Source: JBBQVZ01 sp963695975 (GTDB lineage: Bacteria; Actinomycetota; UBA4738; HRBIN12). From it: a stretch of DNA of 64,000 nucleotides. The translations under genes and the position numbers were made by a program. This document shows positions 25,289 through 33,605 of this stretch, piece by piece; the stretch's first letter is position 1; the number at the start of each line of letters is the position of its first letter. A model generated the notes under the pieces. It worked only from the letters and a program-made list of their open reading frames with translations. It had not been told where the DNA came from and ran no database searches. The DNA is taken from the NCBI GenBank assembly GCA_963695975.1, contig CAVOIB010000007.1:1-64000 (forward strand), written 5' to 3'.

Positions 25289-25360
25289 TCGCATCGACCG
25301 CTCGGAACCCATCGGGTTGCACTATCCTTCGCCCGACCATCTACCTTCCGGGAGGCACAC

Positions 25361-25609
25361 ATGGCCGAGAAGATGATCCTCGTCTGTGACACGTGCGGCA
25401 AACCCGCCGCCGAAACCATCACGATCCGCGTGACGCGCGGCAACTATGTGAAGGATCTCTGCGCGTCACACGTGAACGAGCTGATCTCCGGGGCACGCAA
25501 GCCACGGCCTGGCCGACCCAAGGCCGTCGCGGCCCCCGGGAGGAAGAAGTCGGCGAGCAAGCCCGCGGGGGCCAAGCGCCGTGGTCGACCGCGGAAGAAG
25601 CCCGCGTAG
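25361..25609 (+). CDS. Small Cys-knuckle/AT-hook protein, candidate nucleoid-associated protein
   Basis: This 82-residue basic protein has an N-terminal Cys pair (CDTCGK, residues 10-15) and a later CASH (Cys-x2-His, near 36-39), suggesting a zinc site. A short beta-rich part between them (ETITIRVTRGNYVKDL) resembles in layout the Lsr2 dimerisation domain. The C-terminal half has two AT-hook cores, PGRPK near 48 and RGRPRK near 75, in an Ala/Lys-rich linker. Minor-groove DNA binding is therefore likely. TATCCT about 31 nt upstream is a likely -10, and GGGAGG is the ribosome site. It converges on an LLM gene with 1 bp between stops. Confidence 0.65.
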   Translation: MAEKMILVCDTCGKPAAETITIRVTRGNYVKDLCASHVNELISGARKPRPGRPKAVAAPGRKKSASKPAGAKRRGRPRKKPA

Positions 25610-25610
25610 A

Positions 25611-26618
25611 TCAAGCGCCCGCGAGCGGCGCGATCACCTGCTCGGCGAACAGGTCGACCTGTGACGGTTCCACTATCGCGAAGGGCAGCACCCACGGCGC
25701 GAGGATGAGCTCCTCCACGCCGAGCGCGGCGAACGCCGCGACGCGCTCGCGGACCTGCTCCGGGGTTCCCGACAGCGTGTCAGCTCGCCAGGTCTCGTAG
25801 GTCTCGTCGTCCAGTGCGCCGCCCGGCATAGCCGCTCGTCCCCGCTCGAACGCCGCGCGCGCCGAGGCGTCGTCCTCCCCCACGAGCCCGTACAGCCCGA
25901 CCGAGAGCCGCAGCGAGGACGGCTCCCGGCCGGCGGCCTCGCACGCCCGCTGCGCCGCCGCCACGCGGTCCCCGTAGACGGCGGGCGACCAGCGCCACAC
26001 GGTGTTCCATCCGTCGGCGTACCGCGCCGCCAAGGCGAGCGCACGGTCTCCGCCCTTCGCGCCCAACCACACAGGAACGTGCGGCACCTGCACGGCGGGC
26101 GGCAGCAACACCGCGTCCCGCAGGCGCACAGCTCCGGCATCGAGGTCGACCGGGCTCGGCCCGACGAGCGTGGTCAGGACCCGCAGCGCGTCCTCGAGGT
26201 TCGCGAACCGATCTCCCACCGTCCCGAACCGGTAGCCGAAGGCCGCGAACTCCTTCTCTAGCCATCCGGCACCGATCCCAAGGTCGAGCCGTCCGCCGCT
26301 GATGCGATCGAGCGTCGCCGCCATCTTGGCCAGGAGCGGTGGCGGCCGGAACGCCGCGGACAACACGAGCGTGCCCAGCCGGACGTGCTCCGTCACGGCG
26401 GCGAGCCCGGCGAGCGCCATCATCGGTTCCAGCGACGCGACCGGCGCATCACTCCCCCCATAGCGCGAGAGCGAGTACACGAGGTGGTCCGACATCCAGA
26501 CAGAATCGAACCCGAGTGCCTCGGCTCGGCGCGCGACATCCGCCATAGCGTCGAACGAGATGGAAGCGCGCCCCGGGAGCGAGTACTCGTAATGCGGGAG
26601 GCTCAAACCGAAGCGCAT
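25611..26618 (-). CDS. Luciferase-like (probably F420-dependent) oxidoreductase
   Basis: This 335-residue protein is a luciferase-like monooxygenase family TIM barrel. Signatures include GFDSVWMSDHLV near residue 38, RLGTLVLSAAFRPP and the DRISGGRLDLGIGAGW block near 105. In actinobacteria such enzymes mostly use coenzyme F420, but FMN cannot be excluded. TATCCT at 26625-26630 (minus) lies 6 nt before the ATG, consistent with a leaderless mRNA. It is a single-gene unit between the AT-hook gene and the anti-sigma gene. Confidence 0.85.
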   Translation of the reverse strand: MRFGLSLPHYEYSLPGRASISFDAMADVARRAEALGFDSVWMSDHLVYSLSRYGGSDAPVASLEPMMALAGLAAVTEHVRLGTLVLSAAFRPPPLLAKMAATLDRISGGRLDLGIGAGWLEKEFAAFGYRFGTVGDRFANLEDALRVLTTLVGPSPVDLDAGAVRLRDAVLLPPAVQVPHVPVWLGAKGGDRALALAARYADGWNTVWRWSPAVYGDRVAAAQRACEAAGREPSSLRLSVGLYGLVGEDDASARAAFERGRAAMPGGALDDETYETWRADTLSGTPEQVRERVAAFAALGVEELILAPWVLPFAIVEPSQVDLFAEQVIAPLAGA

Positions 26619-26624
26619 GCCCGC

Positions 26625-26630
26625 AGGATA
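26625..26630 (-). promoter_or_regulatory. Leaderless -10 (TATCCT) of LLM gene
   Basis: On the minus strand TATCCT is followed by 6 nt and the ATG at 26618. Confidence 0.6.
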
Positions 26631-26652
26631 CGGCGCCTCGACGTGCCCGCCG

Positions 26653-27447
26653 TTACGGCGACGGTGTGGTGATCGACGGTCGGGGTCTCACCTGGCCCCG
26701 CAGAACGACCGCGCCCGACCGGTCACGAACTTCGATCCACCCGTAGCCAGACAGATCGACACCGAACCGACGGACGACGATCGCATCGCCACCCGAGTCC
26801 AACGCGGCGATCCGACCGACGCGAAGCGCCCCACCCTGCTCGGACACGAGGTAGACGCGGATCGGGAGTGCCCGTCTCTCCGACGGGCGGAACCCGTTCA
26901 CCATGACGATCGCGACGTCGCGCGTTCCCGGAGAGATCAGCGTGAGCGCCGAACCGGCGGCCTCGGTTGCCCGCGTCGCCGCTGCGAGCGTCCCGATGAA
27001 CACCTGGTTCCCCGGATCGTTGAACTCCGAGCTGCTGATGAGGCGGGAGAACCTCGCCGTCGCATCGGCCGTCCGCTGCCTCTGCGTCTCAGCTGTGGCC
27101 GCGAACCGAGCGGCGCGACCCGCCATCACGGCGCCCCATCCCAGGCCCGACACCGCGACCATGGCGGCGACCGCGAGGGCCACAGCCAGCCGGCCTCGGC
27201 GCGGGATCGGCCGCCCCTTCGTCGCGGCCCGGTGCACCTCGTCCACCAGCCTGTCCTCGAGGTCGGCGGGCGGCTCGACCGGCGCGAGCGCGAATACCAG
27301 GGTCGTTGCAGCGCGGCCCAGCTCGCTCGCCTCCTTGCGGCAGGCGGCGCACCACGCCAGGTGACGGTCGACGGCCGGCGCGTCGGCGGCCAGAAGCCCG
27401 CCGAGCGCGTGCTCGGTCAACCGGTCGCGGATCGCGGCGCAGTTCAC
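26653..27447 (-). CDS. Anti-sigma factor, RskA-like with zinc-binding N-terminus
   Basis: This 264-residue protein has a zinc anti-sigma motif, His-x3-Cys-x2-Cys, in HLAWCAAC near residues 29-36. One membrane segment follows at about 87-110 and an outside RskA-like domain at about 130-260. It would hold the coupled ECF sigma factor inactive until proteolysis or a redox change releases it. Its start overlaps the sigma stop (27444-27447). The extracytoplasmic domain suggests an envelope signal. Confidence 0.87.
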   Translation of the reverse strand: MNCAAIRDRLTEHALGGLLAADAPAVDRHLAWCAACRKEASELGRAATTLVFALAPVEPPADLEDRLVDEVHRAATKGRPIPRRGRLAVALAVAAMVAVSGLGWGAVMAGRAARFAATAETQRQRTADATARFSRLISSSEFNDPGNQVFIGTLAAATRATEAAGSALTLISPGTRDVAIVMVNGFRPSERRALPIRVYLVSEQGGALRVGRIAALDSGGDAIVVRRFGVDLSGYGWIEVRDRSGAVVLRGQVRPRPSITTPSP

Positions 27448-28016
27448 GACGGCTCCTTCCCCTCGTTCGCCCGGCGAACCTTGATCAGCGCCGCGCGGAG
27501 CCGTGTCTTCACCGTGCCGAGCGGGATGCCGTCGGCGTCCGCGATCTCGCGCGCCGTGAGCCCCCCGAAGTACGCGCGAGCGAGCAGCCGCCGCTCCGCC
27601 TCCGAGAGCGATCCGAGCGCGCGCACCGCGGCGTCGCGCTCGAGCACGACCACTTCTTCGTCGAGCCCGGCCGCCTCGGGGACCTCGTCTACGAGCACGA
27701 GCGTCGGACGCGTGACGCCGGTCTCACGTCGAAGGCGATCCACGGCCAGGTTGTGCGCGATCGTCATCAGCCAAGTAGACAACCGGCCCCGGCTGACGTC
27801 GAAGCGCGCCGCCTTGCGCCACGCCGTCAGGAAGACGTCTTGGGTCAGCTCCTCGGCAGCTTCGCGCGTGCCGAGCAGGCGCATACCGAGCGAGTACACC
27901 GGCCTCCCGAACCGCGCGTAGAGCGCCCGGATCGCGGCGTCGTCACCGACCAGCAGTCCATCCACCAGTTGCTGTTCCTCTCGCGGGAGGAGTGGTCCGT
28001 CGTTCCGAGCGTGCAC
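27444..28016 (-). CDS. ECF RNA polymerase sigma factor (SigK/RpoE-like)
   Basis: This 190-residue ECF sigma factor has region 2 (ELTQDVFLTAWRKAARFD and LSTWLMTIAHNLAVDRLRR) and region 4 (LLARAYFGGLTAREIADADGIPLGTVKTRLRAAL), here cited as landmarks only. GTG at 28016 is selected over the longer frame because AAGGGAAG lies before it and the upstream part is Arg/Pro-rich; a TATACC -10 candidate lies just upstream. It is co-transcribed with the anti-sigma gene and divergent from the nfeD unit. Confidence 0.85.
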   Translation of the reverse strand: MHARNDGPLLPREEQQLVDGLLVGDDAAIRALYARFGRPVYSLGMRLLGTREAAEELTQDVFLTAWRKAARFDVSRGRLSTWLMTIAHNLAVDRLRRETGVTRPTLVLVDEVPEAAGLDEEVVVLERDAAVRALGSLSEAERRLLARAYFGGLTAREIADADGIPLGTVKTRLRAALIKVRRANEGKEPS

Positions 28017-28127
28017 CCGGCTTCCCTTCGGTATACGGCGCGCGGGTTCCGCGCGGCTTGCGGGTGGAACCGACCGTTCGATTATGCCTTCGTCGCACGA
28101 TGGCGCGCGGCTCACGCGGTCAGGGCG

Positions 28128-28133
28128 TAGGCT
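28128..28133 (+). promoter_or_regulatory. Leaderless -10 (TAGGCT) before nfeD leader ORF
   Basis: TAGGCT is followed by 7 nt and an ATG at 28141, the start of a 14-codon ORF rather than nfeD itself. No -35 match is visible. Confidence 0.6.
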
Positions 28134-28140
28134 GAACCGC

Positions 28141-28185
28141 ATGGTCTCAGGCGTCGAATCAGAGCTCACGGAGTTGCCTGGATGA
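28141..28185 (+). CDS. Candidate 14-residue leader peptide overlapping nfeD start
   Basis: ATG at 28141 opens a 14-codon ORF reading MVSGVESELTELPG whose TGA overlaps the nfeD ATG in ATGA. A TAGGCT box 7 nt upstream predicts that transcription starts at this ATG, so the peptide would be translated from a leaderless mRNA and then coupled to nfeD. The nfeD ribosome site (CGGAG) lies inside the mini-ORF. The peptide has no run of a single amino acid that would mark classic attenuation; its main role may be to deliver ribosomes. Confidence 0.5.
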   Translation: MVSGVESELTELPG

Positions 28186-29540
28186 GCAACACTCACCGCT
28201 GGGTGCTCCGGATCGCGCTGTTCGCACTCTGTCTGGCCACCGGCCTCGCCGGCGGCGGCACCGCGCATGCCGAGGGATCGGCACCCATCGTCGGACTACG
28301 GCTGGAGGGCGTCGTCGACCCCTTCATCGCGGACTACCTCCGTGGGGGGATCCGGACCGCGAACGACGAGGAGGCCCCGGCGATCCTGATCCAGATCGAC
28401 ACCCCCGGAGGGCTTTCCTCCTCGATGCGAGAGATCACTGAGGCCATCTTGGCATCGCGGGTTCCGGTGATCTGCTACGTCGCTCCCGCCGGTGCCCGCG
28501 CCGCCTCGGCCGGGGCGTTCGTGCTGATGTCCTGCCCTGTCGCCGCGATGGCCCCGGGTACCAACGTGGGGGCGGCGACACCTGTCGGGGTCTCGGGGGT
28601 TGTGCTTCAGCGCAAAGTCACCGAGGACGCGGTCGCCTCGATCCGGAGCATGGCCGAGATCTACGGTCGCAACCCTGACGTCGTCGAGTCGTTCGTCCGC
28701 GATGCGACGAGCATCAGCGCGCAGCAGGCGCTCGACGAAGGGGTCATCGACCTGATCGCTCCGAACACCGACGCGCTCCTCGCCGACGTGGGCGGCTCGA
28801 CGGTGACGCTCGGCGACGGATCGTCCGCAACCGTGCCACAGCTCGCGGGCCTCCCGATCGACGAGCGCTCGATGGCGCCCGGTGTTGCGTTCCTCCACGG
28901 GTTGTTCGACCCGAGCCTGGCGTTCTTGTTCTTCTGGCTCGGACTGGTGTTGATCGTGATCGAACTGATCGTCCCCGGACACATCTTCTCCGGGACGGTG
29001 GGTACGATCCTGCTGCTGATAGCATTCGTATCGTTCGGCTTCCTGCCGGTTCGCCTGCTCGGGCTGGCGCTCCTCGCGGCCTCCGTCATCTTCTTCGTCC
29101 TGGAGATCAAGGCACCGGGTCTGGGCGCCTGGTCGATCGCCGGGATCGCGGCGCTCGTCGCGGGCGGCCTGCTCCTGTACGACGGTTCGGGAGGGGTCCA
29201 CGTCTCTCCCGCCCTGCTGTTCGTCGTCGCCGCGGGTGTGACGTTGTTCTTCGGCGTGGCCGTGTCGAGGCTGCTCGCGATCCGACATAGCCCCGCGCAA
29301 CCGACGGGCGCGGAGGCCGTCGTCGGCCGAGATGGCGTCGTGCTCGGCGCGGGTCTCGGCGCCACCGGCGTCGTCCGCGTCGGCTCGGAGGAGTGGCGGG
29401 CGCGAAGCGCGGGCCGGCCGCTCCCGGGCGGCGCACGGATCCGCGTCACCGCACTCGACGGGCTGGTGCTCACCGTCGAGCCGCTGCAGGATGAGCACAG
29501 CCCGGCCTCCGCGCCGGCGGAAGGGGGAGCCACCCGATGA
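28182..29540 (+). CDS. nfeD: NfeD-family membrane serine protease (long form)
   Basis: Long NfeD proteins combine a ClpP-like serine protease domain outside the membrane, a membrane domain and a C-terminal OB fold; they cleave stomatin-type partners. Here a signal peptide (residues 1-30) precedes the protease domain, with probable nucleophile Ser109 in RAASAGAF and catalytic Lys145 in RKVTED, the Ser-Lys dyad spacing known for the family. Four to five membrane helices span about 235-365, and the OB part covers about 375-435. The 452-residue length is typical. Its stop overlaps the slipin ATG. Confidence 0.9.
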   Translation: MSNTHRWVLRIALFALCLATGLAGGGTAHAEGSAPIVGLRLEGVVDPFIADYLRGGIRTANDEEAPAILIQIDTPGGLSSSMREITEAILASRVPVICYVAPAGARAASAGAFVLMSCPVAAMAPGTNVGAATPVGVSGVVLQRKVTEDAVASIRSMAEIYGRNPDVVESFVRDATSISAQQALDEGVIDLIAPNTDALLADVGGSTVTLGDGSSATVPQLAGLPIDERSMAPGVAFLHGLFDPSLAFLFFWLGLVLIVIELIVPGHIFSGTVGTILLLIAFVSFGFLPVRLLGLALLAASVIFFVLEIKAPGLGAWSIAGIAALVAGGLLLYDGSGGVHVSPALLFVVAAGVTLFFGVAVSRLLAIRHSPAQPTGAEAVVGRDGVVLGAGLGATGVVRVGSEEWRARSAGRPLPGGARIRVTALDGLVLTVEPLQDEHSPASAPAEGGATR

Positions 29541-30457
29541 GTTACATCCCGGCCATCGTGGCCGCGGTCCTGTTCATCCTGATCGTCGCGGTGCTCGCAT
29601 CGGCCATCAAGATCGTGCGCGAGTACCAGCGCCTGGTCGTCTTCCGTCTCGGCAAGGTGCTCGGCGTCAAAGGACCAGGTCTGGTGCTCCTGATCCCGAT
29701 CCTCGACAAGGCCGTGACCGTGGACCTCCGCGAGTTCTACCTCGAGATCCCGCACCAGTCCGCGATCACCGAGGACAACGCATCGATCTCGATCGACTTC
29801 ATCGTCTTCAACAAGGTGATGGACCCTCAGATGTCCGTGATCACCGTCGGGAACTTCGCCGGCGCAGCGCAGAATATCGCGGCAACCACGCTCCGCTCGG
29901 TGGTGGGCGACATGTCGCTCGACGACGTGCTCGCCAAGCGCGAACAGATGAACGAGATCCTGCGAACCAAGCTGGACGAGGTGACCGAGCGGTGGGGCGT
30001 GAAGGTCACGAACGTCGAGATCCGCGAGATCATCCCTCCGCCCGCCGTGCAGGAGGCGATGACCCGGCAGATGTCCGCCGAGCGCACACGGCGAGCCGTC
30101 GTCACCGAGGCCGAGGGCGCGAAGCAGGCAGCCGTCACCGTCGCCGAGGGCAATAAGGCCGCCGCGATCCTGAACGCCGAGGGTCAGAAGCAGGCCGCGA
30201 TCCTGTCCGCCGAGGGAGAACGCCAGGCTGCGATCCTGCGGGCGGAGGGATTCTCGCTCGCGCTCGACAAGATCAACGAGGTGGCGACCGCCGTCGCGAC
30301 GAACACGATGAGCCTTCAGTACCTGGATACCCTGAAGCAGATCGGCTCGTCGCCCTCGTCGAAGATCGTCGTGCCGATGGAACTCGCCGGCCTCGTGGCC
30401 GGCGTCGTCGCGCTCGCCGAGCAGGTGTCGGGGAGCGGTACGCGCGCGGACGGGTGA
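29537..30457 (+). CDS. Slipin/stomatin-family (SPFH) membrane protein
   Basis: This 306-residue SPFH protein has one N-terminal membrane hairpin (about 4-24) and the prohibitin-like domain starting EYQRLVVFRLGK. It then has a coiled-coil region rich in AEG repeats (EAEGAKQAA, NAEGQKQAA, SAEGERQAA; about 200-240) and a conserved C-terminal LQYLDTLKQIG segment. It forms membrane rings or rafts and is the usual substrate and partner of long NfeD, whose gene overlaps it by 4 nt (ATGA). Confidence 0.92.
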   Translation: MSYIPAIVAAVLFILIVAVLASAIKIVREYQRLVVFRLGKVLGVKGPGLVLLIPILDKAVTVDLREFYLEIPHQSAITEDNASISIDFIVFNKVMDPQMSVITVGNFAGAAQNIAATTLRSVVGDMSLDDVLAKREQMNEILRTKLDEVTERWGVKVTNVEIREIIPPPAVQEAMTRQMSAERTRRAVVTEAEGAKQAAVTVAEGNKAAAILNAEGQKQAAILSAEGERQAAILRAEGFSLALDKINEVATAVATNTMSLQYLDTLKQIGSSPSSKIVVPMELAGLVAGVVALAEQVSGSGTRADG

Positions 30458-30467
30458 AGGGCGGCGC

Positions 30468-31571
30468 CTAGACCGACACGCTCATGCCGGCCTGCTGCAT
30501 CGCCAGCGTGAAGTCATGCTGTGAGGACACCGCCTGCATCGCCGCCTCGACCGTGATCGTCCCGTCGCGCACCAATCCGAGCAGGTAGTGGTCGAAGGTG
30601 ACCATCCCGTAGAAGTCACCCTCGGCGATCACTTCCTTGATCTCCGCGGTGAGGTCGGGATCGGCGATCCTCTCCGCGATCCGGCCCGTGTTCACCATGA
30701 TCTCGAGGGCGGGGGTGCGACCCCCGTCGATGGTGGGTACGAGCCGCTGGCAGACGATCCCGCGAAGCGTGCCCGCGAGCGCCAGGCGGATCTGCTTCTG
30801 CTGATGCGGCGGGAAGAAGTCGATCACGCGGTTCACGGTCTCCGTCGAGTCCACCGTGTGCAGCGTCGACAGCACGAGGTGTCCCGTCTCCGCGGCTTGG
30901 ATCGCGGCGCGGACGGTCTCGGTGTCGCGCATCTCGCCGATCAGGATCACGTCGGGGTCTTGTCGGAGCGCGGCGCGGAGGGCCGTCAGGAAGTCGTCGG
31001 TGTCGGTTCCCACCTCGCGCTGGTTGATCGACGCGACTTCGTCATGGTAAAGCACCTCGACCGGATCCTCGATCGTGACGATGTGGACGGGCTTCGTCTT
31101 GTTGATATGTTCGATCATCGCCGACAGGGTGGTGGTCTTCCCAGAGCCGGTCGGCCCGGTCACCAAGATGAGCCCGCGGTTCTCCTCAGCGAGTTGCCGA
31201 AGCGTGTCGGGCAGACCCATCTCCTGGAACGTCGGTCCGCCGAACCGCAAGCGCCGCAGCACCATGCTCGTCGAGCCACGCTGATGGAACACGTTCGTCC
31301 GGAACCGTCCGACGTCGGGGACCGAGTAGGCGAAGTCGACCTCGCCATGATCCTCCAGCCGGCTCCGCCGGCTCGTGGGGATGATCGCGTCCGCGATCGC
31401 CTCGGTCTCATCCCGGGTGAGCGGGGCACGGTTCAGGCGATGCAAGCCTTCGGGCATCCGGAACATCGGCGGCGATCCGACCTTCACGTGGAGATCGGAG
31501 CCCTCGGTGGCGAGCAGCTCCGCGAGCCACCCTTGGAACTCATCGACGATCGGAACTGAAACGTCGTCCAT
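30468..31571 (-). CDS. pilT: PilT-type twitching/secretion ATPase
   Basis: PilT hexamers power retraction of type IV pili. The 367-residue protein has Walker A GPTGSGKTTT at 139-148, the Asp box near IVTIEDPVEV, Walker B VILIGEMRD near 208-216 and the His box LSTLHTVDS. No other pil gene is in the window, so it is an orphan locus. The ATG at 31571 is behind GAGGAGAG. A TGAAGTCG/CCCGATGG pair at 31628-31655 resembles a sigma-28 type promoter. Confidence 0.93.
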   Translation of the reverse strand: MDDVSVPIVDEFQGWLAELLATEGSDLHVKVGSPPMFRMPEGLHRLNRAPLTRDETEAIADAIIPTSRRSRLEDHGEVDFAYSVPDVGRFRTNVFHQRGSTSMVLRRLRFGGPTFQEMGLPDTLRQLAEENRGLILVTGPTGSGKTTTLSAMIEHINKTKPVHIVTIEDPVEVLYHDEVASINQREVGTDTDDFLTALRAALRQDPDVILIGEMRDTETVRAAIQAAETGHLVLSTLHTVDSTETVNRVIDFFPPHQQKQIRLALAGTLRGIVCQRLVPTIDGGRTPALEIMVNTGRIAERIADPDLTAEIKEVIAEGDFYGMVTFDHYLLGLVRDGTITVEAAMQAVSSQHDFTLAMQQAGMSVSV

Positions 31572-31627
31572 CGAAGCCTCTCTCCTCGACGTGCGTGGGC
31601 GTCCCCCCGCTCAGGGGCGCTCTCTAT

Positions 31628-31655
31628 CCATCGGGATGAAGCGAGCTCGACTTCA
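31628..31655 (-). promoter_or_regulatory. Possible sigma-28 (FliA/WhiG)-like promoter of pilT
   Basis: On the minus strand TGAAGTCG (31648-31655) is followed by 12 nt and CCCGATGG (31628-31635). The FliA consensus is TAAAGTTT-N11-GCCGATAA; each half matches 5 of 8 and the spacer is 1 nt longer. Suggestive only. Confidence 0.3.
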
Positions 31656-31688
31656 GTCGCCTTAGGAAGCAACCCCCCTTCCGGGTGG

Positions 31689-32366
31689 TCACGATCCTTT
31701 GGCCACCAAGCGGCAAACGGTCGACCGCTCGGCGAGGGGCTCGAACTCGGTCAGCTGGAGCGGCGGCCGCGAGGCCCCCAGCATGCCCTCAAGGAGCCCG
31801 CGGTGGACAGCGCACACGAGCTCCTGATGTTCGTCGAGGAGGTCGCGGAACGGGCAATCGCGAAGCGAGATCTCCACGATCTTCGCGCTGCGACGCCGGA
31901 ACCGGGGGTCGAACCCCGCCTCGGCCAATGCCGCCTGGAGCACCGCCAGGTTCGGCCCAGACGGACCACGGGCCCCCGGCCGGGGAACGCTCTTGCCTAC
32001 GAGGTACGCGCCCCATTCACGAGCGACCTTCTCGGCCCGCTCGCGCTGACGAGCGCCTTTGAGGAGACCGGCGAGGATCTCACCGAAGAGCCGGTAGTCA
32101 CGGCCCTCGCGGCCCTCACGGTCGACGGCCGTGTAGAGCACCTGTGGACGGCCCACGCTCGCAACCCGTCGGACCTCGCTCGCCGCGAGCCCCGCCTCCT
32201 CCAGCCGCCGCAGATGCGGCCGCAGCGTATTCGGATGGAGCGAAAGGCGCGTGGAGAGCTCGCGCACCGAGACCGGCCTGCCCGACAGGCGGAGGTACCG
32301 ATACAGGCGGTAGCGGGTATCGTCCGCGAGGGCCTTGTGTACCTCGATCGGTGCTGGGTCGGGCAT
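31689..32366 (-). CDS. Winged-helix regulator with C-terminal cysteines, SufR-like (COG2345 type)
   Basis: This 225-residue protein has an ArsR-type winged helix (residues 8-85; LSTRLSLHPNTLRPHLRRLEEAGL region). A C-terminal domain carries Cys171 (DCPF), Cys185 (ELVCAVH) and Cys218 (STVCRL), the pattern that binds a [4Fe-4S] cluster in SufR-like regulators. It is divergent from mrp, whose product carries Fe-S clusters, with dyad symmetry between them. Iron-sulfur-sensing control of mrp and of itself is therefore likely. The ATG at 32366 follows GAGGTG; an in-frame GTG lies three codons upstream. Confidence 0.78.
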   Translation of the reverse strand: MPDPAPIEVHKALADDTRYRLYRYLRLSGRPVSVRELSTRLSLHPNTLRPHLRRLEEAGLAASEVRRVASVGRPQVLYTAVDREGREGRDYRLFGEILAGLLKGARQRERAEKVAREWGAYLVGKSVPRPGARGPSGPNLAVLQAALAEAGFDPRFRRRSAKIVEISLRDCPFRDLLDEHQELVCAVHRGLLEGMLGASRPPLQLTEFEPLAERSTVCRLVAKGS

Positions 32367-32396
32367 CTGCCGCACCTCGCCGTATGATGGGATTTC

Positions 32397-32418
32397 CACG
32401 GTTCGCACCGTGTCAACC
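32397..32418. promoter_or_regulatory. Overlapping dyads between SufR-like gene and mrp
   Basis: CACGGT-N4-ACCGTG (32397-32412) is a perfect 6-bp inverted repeat. It overlaps a longer imperfect 19-bp palindrome GGTT..CAC-C-GTG..AACC (32400-32418). A minus-strand TTGACA at 32411-32416 lies within it. This is a plausible operator for the divergent cysteine-rich regulator. Confidence 0.5.
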
Positions 32419-32443
32419 AAGCTTAGAGCGTCGAGAGGACCCC

Positions 32444-33583
32444 GTGACCACCGAGACCGACGTCCGCCAGGCACTCCGCGCCGTCCTGGATCCCGAGATC
32501 GGGCGCCCGATCGAGGATATCGGCATGCTCCGAGGGATCGAGATCGACGGCGGCTTCGTAAACGTCGACGTCTTGATCACGATCGAAGGCTGCCCGCTGA
32601 AGGATCGGATCACGAACGACGTCACGGCGGCAGTGTCGCCGCTCGAGGGCGTGGACCGCGTCACCGTCTCGCTGTCCCCGATGACGCCGGAGCAACGCGA
32701 GGTGTTGGTTCAGCAGCTCCGCGGAGGCGGTTCGAGCGCGCCGCAGCAGCAGTCGAAGATCTCGTTCCCCGCGTCGACCTCGATCGTCGCGGTCGCGTCC
32801 GGCAAGGGCGGCGTCGGCAAGTCGAGCGTCACGGTCAACCTGGCGTGCGCGCTCGCCGCCGAGGGGCACCGCGTCGGCGTGCTCGACGCCGACGTCTGGG
32901 GCTTCAGCGTGCCGCGCATGCTCGGAGTGCATGGCAAGCCCGTGGGATTCAACGACATGATCCTGCCGCTCGAGGGACATGGCGTGAAGGTGATCTCGAT
33001 GGGGTTCTTCGTGCCCGAAGAGACCCCGGTGATCTGGCGCGGGCCCATGCTCCACAAGGCGATCGAACAGTTCCTGGGCGACGTCTACTGGGGCGACCTG
33101 GACTTCCTGCTGTGCGATCTGCCGCCGGGGACAGGCGACGTCTCGATCTCGCTCGCGTCGTTCATCCCGGGCGCGTCGATGCTCGTCGTGACGACGCCGC
33201 AAGAAGCCGCGCGGAAGGTAGCCGAGCGCGCGGGGAAGATGGCCGAGCGCACGAACCTCCGCCCGCTCGGCGTCATCGAGAACATGAGCTACTACGTCTG
33301 CCCCCATTGCGGCGAGCGCGACGACATCTTCGGAACCGGCGGCGGCCAGGAGGCGGCCGACACCCTCGGCGTACCGCTGATGGCGCAGGTCCCGCTGGTG
33401 CCCGCGCTTCGCGCCGGGGGCGATACCGGCGCACCGATCGTCGTCACCGACCCAGACGCGCCCGCCAGCGTCGCGCTCCGCGAAGCGGCGCACGCCGTTT
33501 CACGCGCGACGAAGTCCAAGGTCGGCAAGCCCCTCACGCTGATGACGAGCGGAGGCACGGGGGCGGAGGGGCACCATCACTGA
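32444..33583 (+). CDS. mrp: Mrp/ApbC iron-sulfur carrier ATPase with MIP18 domain
   Basis: This 379-residue P-loop protein carries an N-terminal MIP18/DUF59 domain (about 3-90, with the EGCPLK cysteine near residue 50) and an Mrp ATPase domain with the deviant Walker motif GKGGVGKSS at 120-128. The Fe-S-coordinating CPHC near residue 287 follows the family pattern NMSYYVCPHCG. It binds and transfers [4Fe-4S] clusters to apo-proteins. The GTG at 32444 follows GAGAGGA; the longer open frame overlaps the regulator and lacks domain support. It ends in a His-rich tail. Confidence 0.93.
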   Translation: MTTETDVRQALRAVLDPEIGRPIEDIGMLRGIEIDGGFVNVDVLITIEGCPLKDRITNDVTAAVSPLEGVDRVTVSLSPMTPEQREVLVQQLRGGGSSAPQQQSKISFPASTSIVAVASGKGGVGKSSVTVNLACALAAEGHRVGVLDADVWGFSVPRMLGVHGKPVGFNDMILPLEGHGVKVISMGFFVPEETPVIWRGPMLHKAIEQFLGDVYWGDLDFLLCDLPPGTGDVSISLASFIPGASMLVVTTPQEAARKVAERAGKMAERTNLRPLGVIENMSYYVCPHCGERDDIFGTGGGQEAADTLGVPLMAQVPLVPALRAGGDTGAPIVVTDPDAPASVALREAAHAVSRATKSKVGKPLTLMTSGGTGAEGHHH

Positions 33584-33605
33584 GCAGGCGACCTCCCCGT
33601 CCGAC

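Noticed and set aside
31572..31688. Riboswitch upstream of pilT
   Set aside because: A TGAAG/CTTCA dyad and a CCCC/GGGG hairpin are present, but no known riboswitch core is recognisable.
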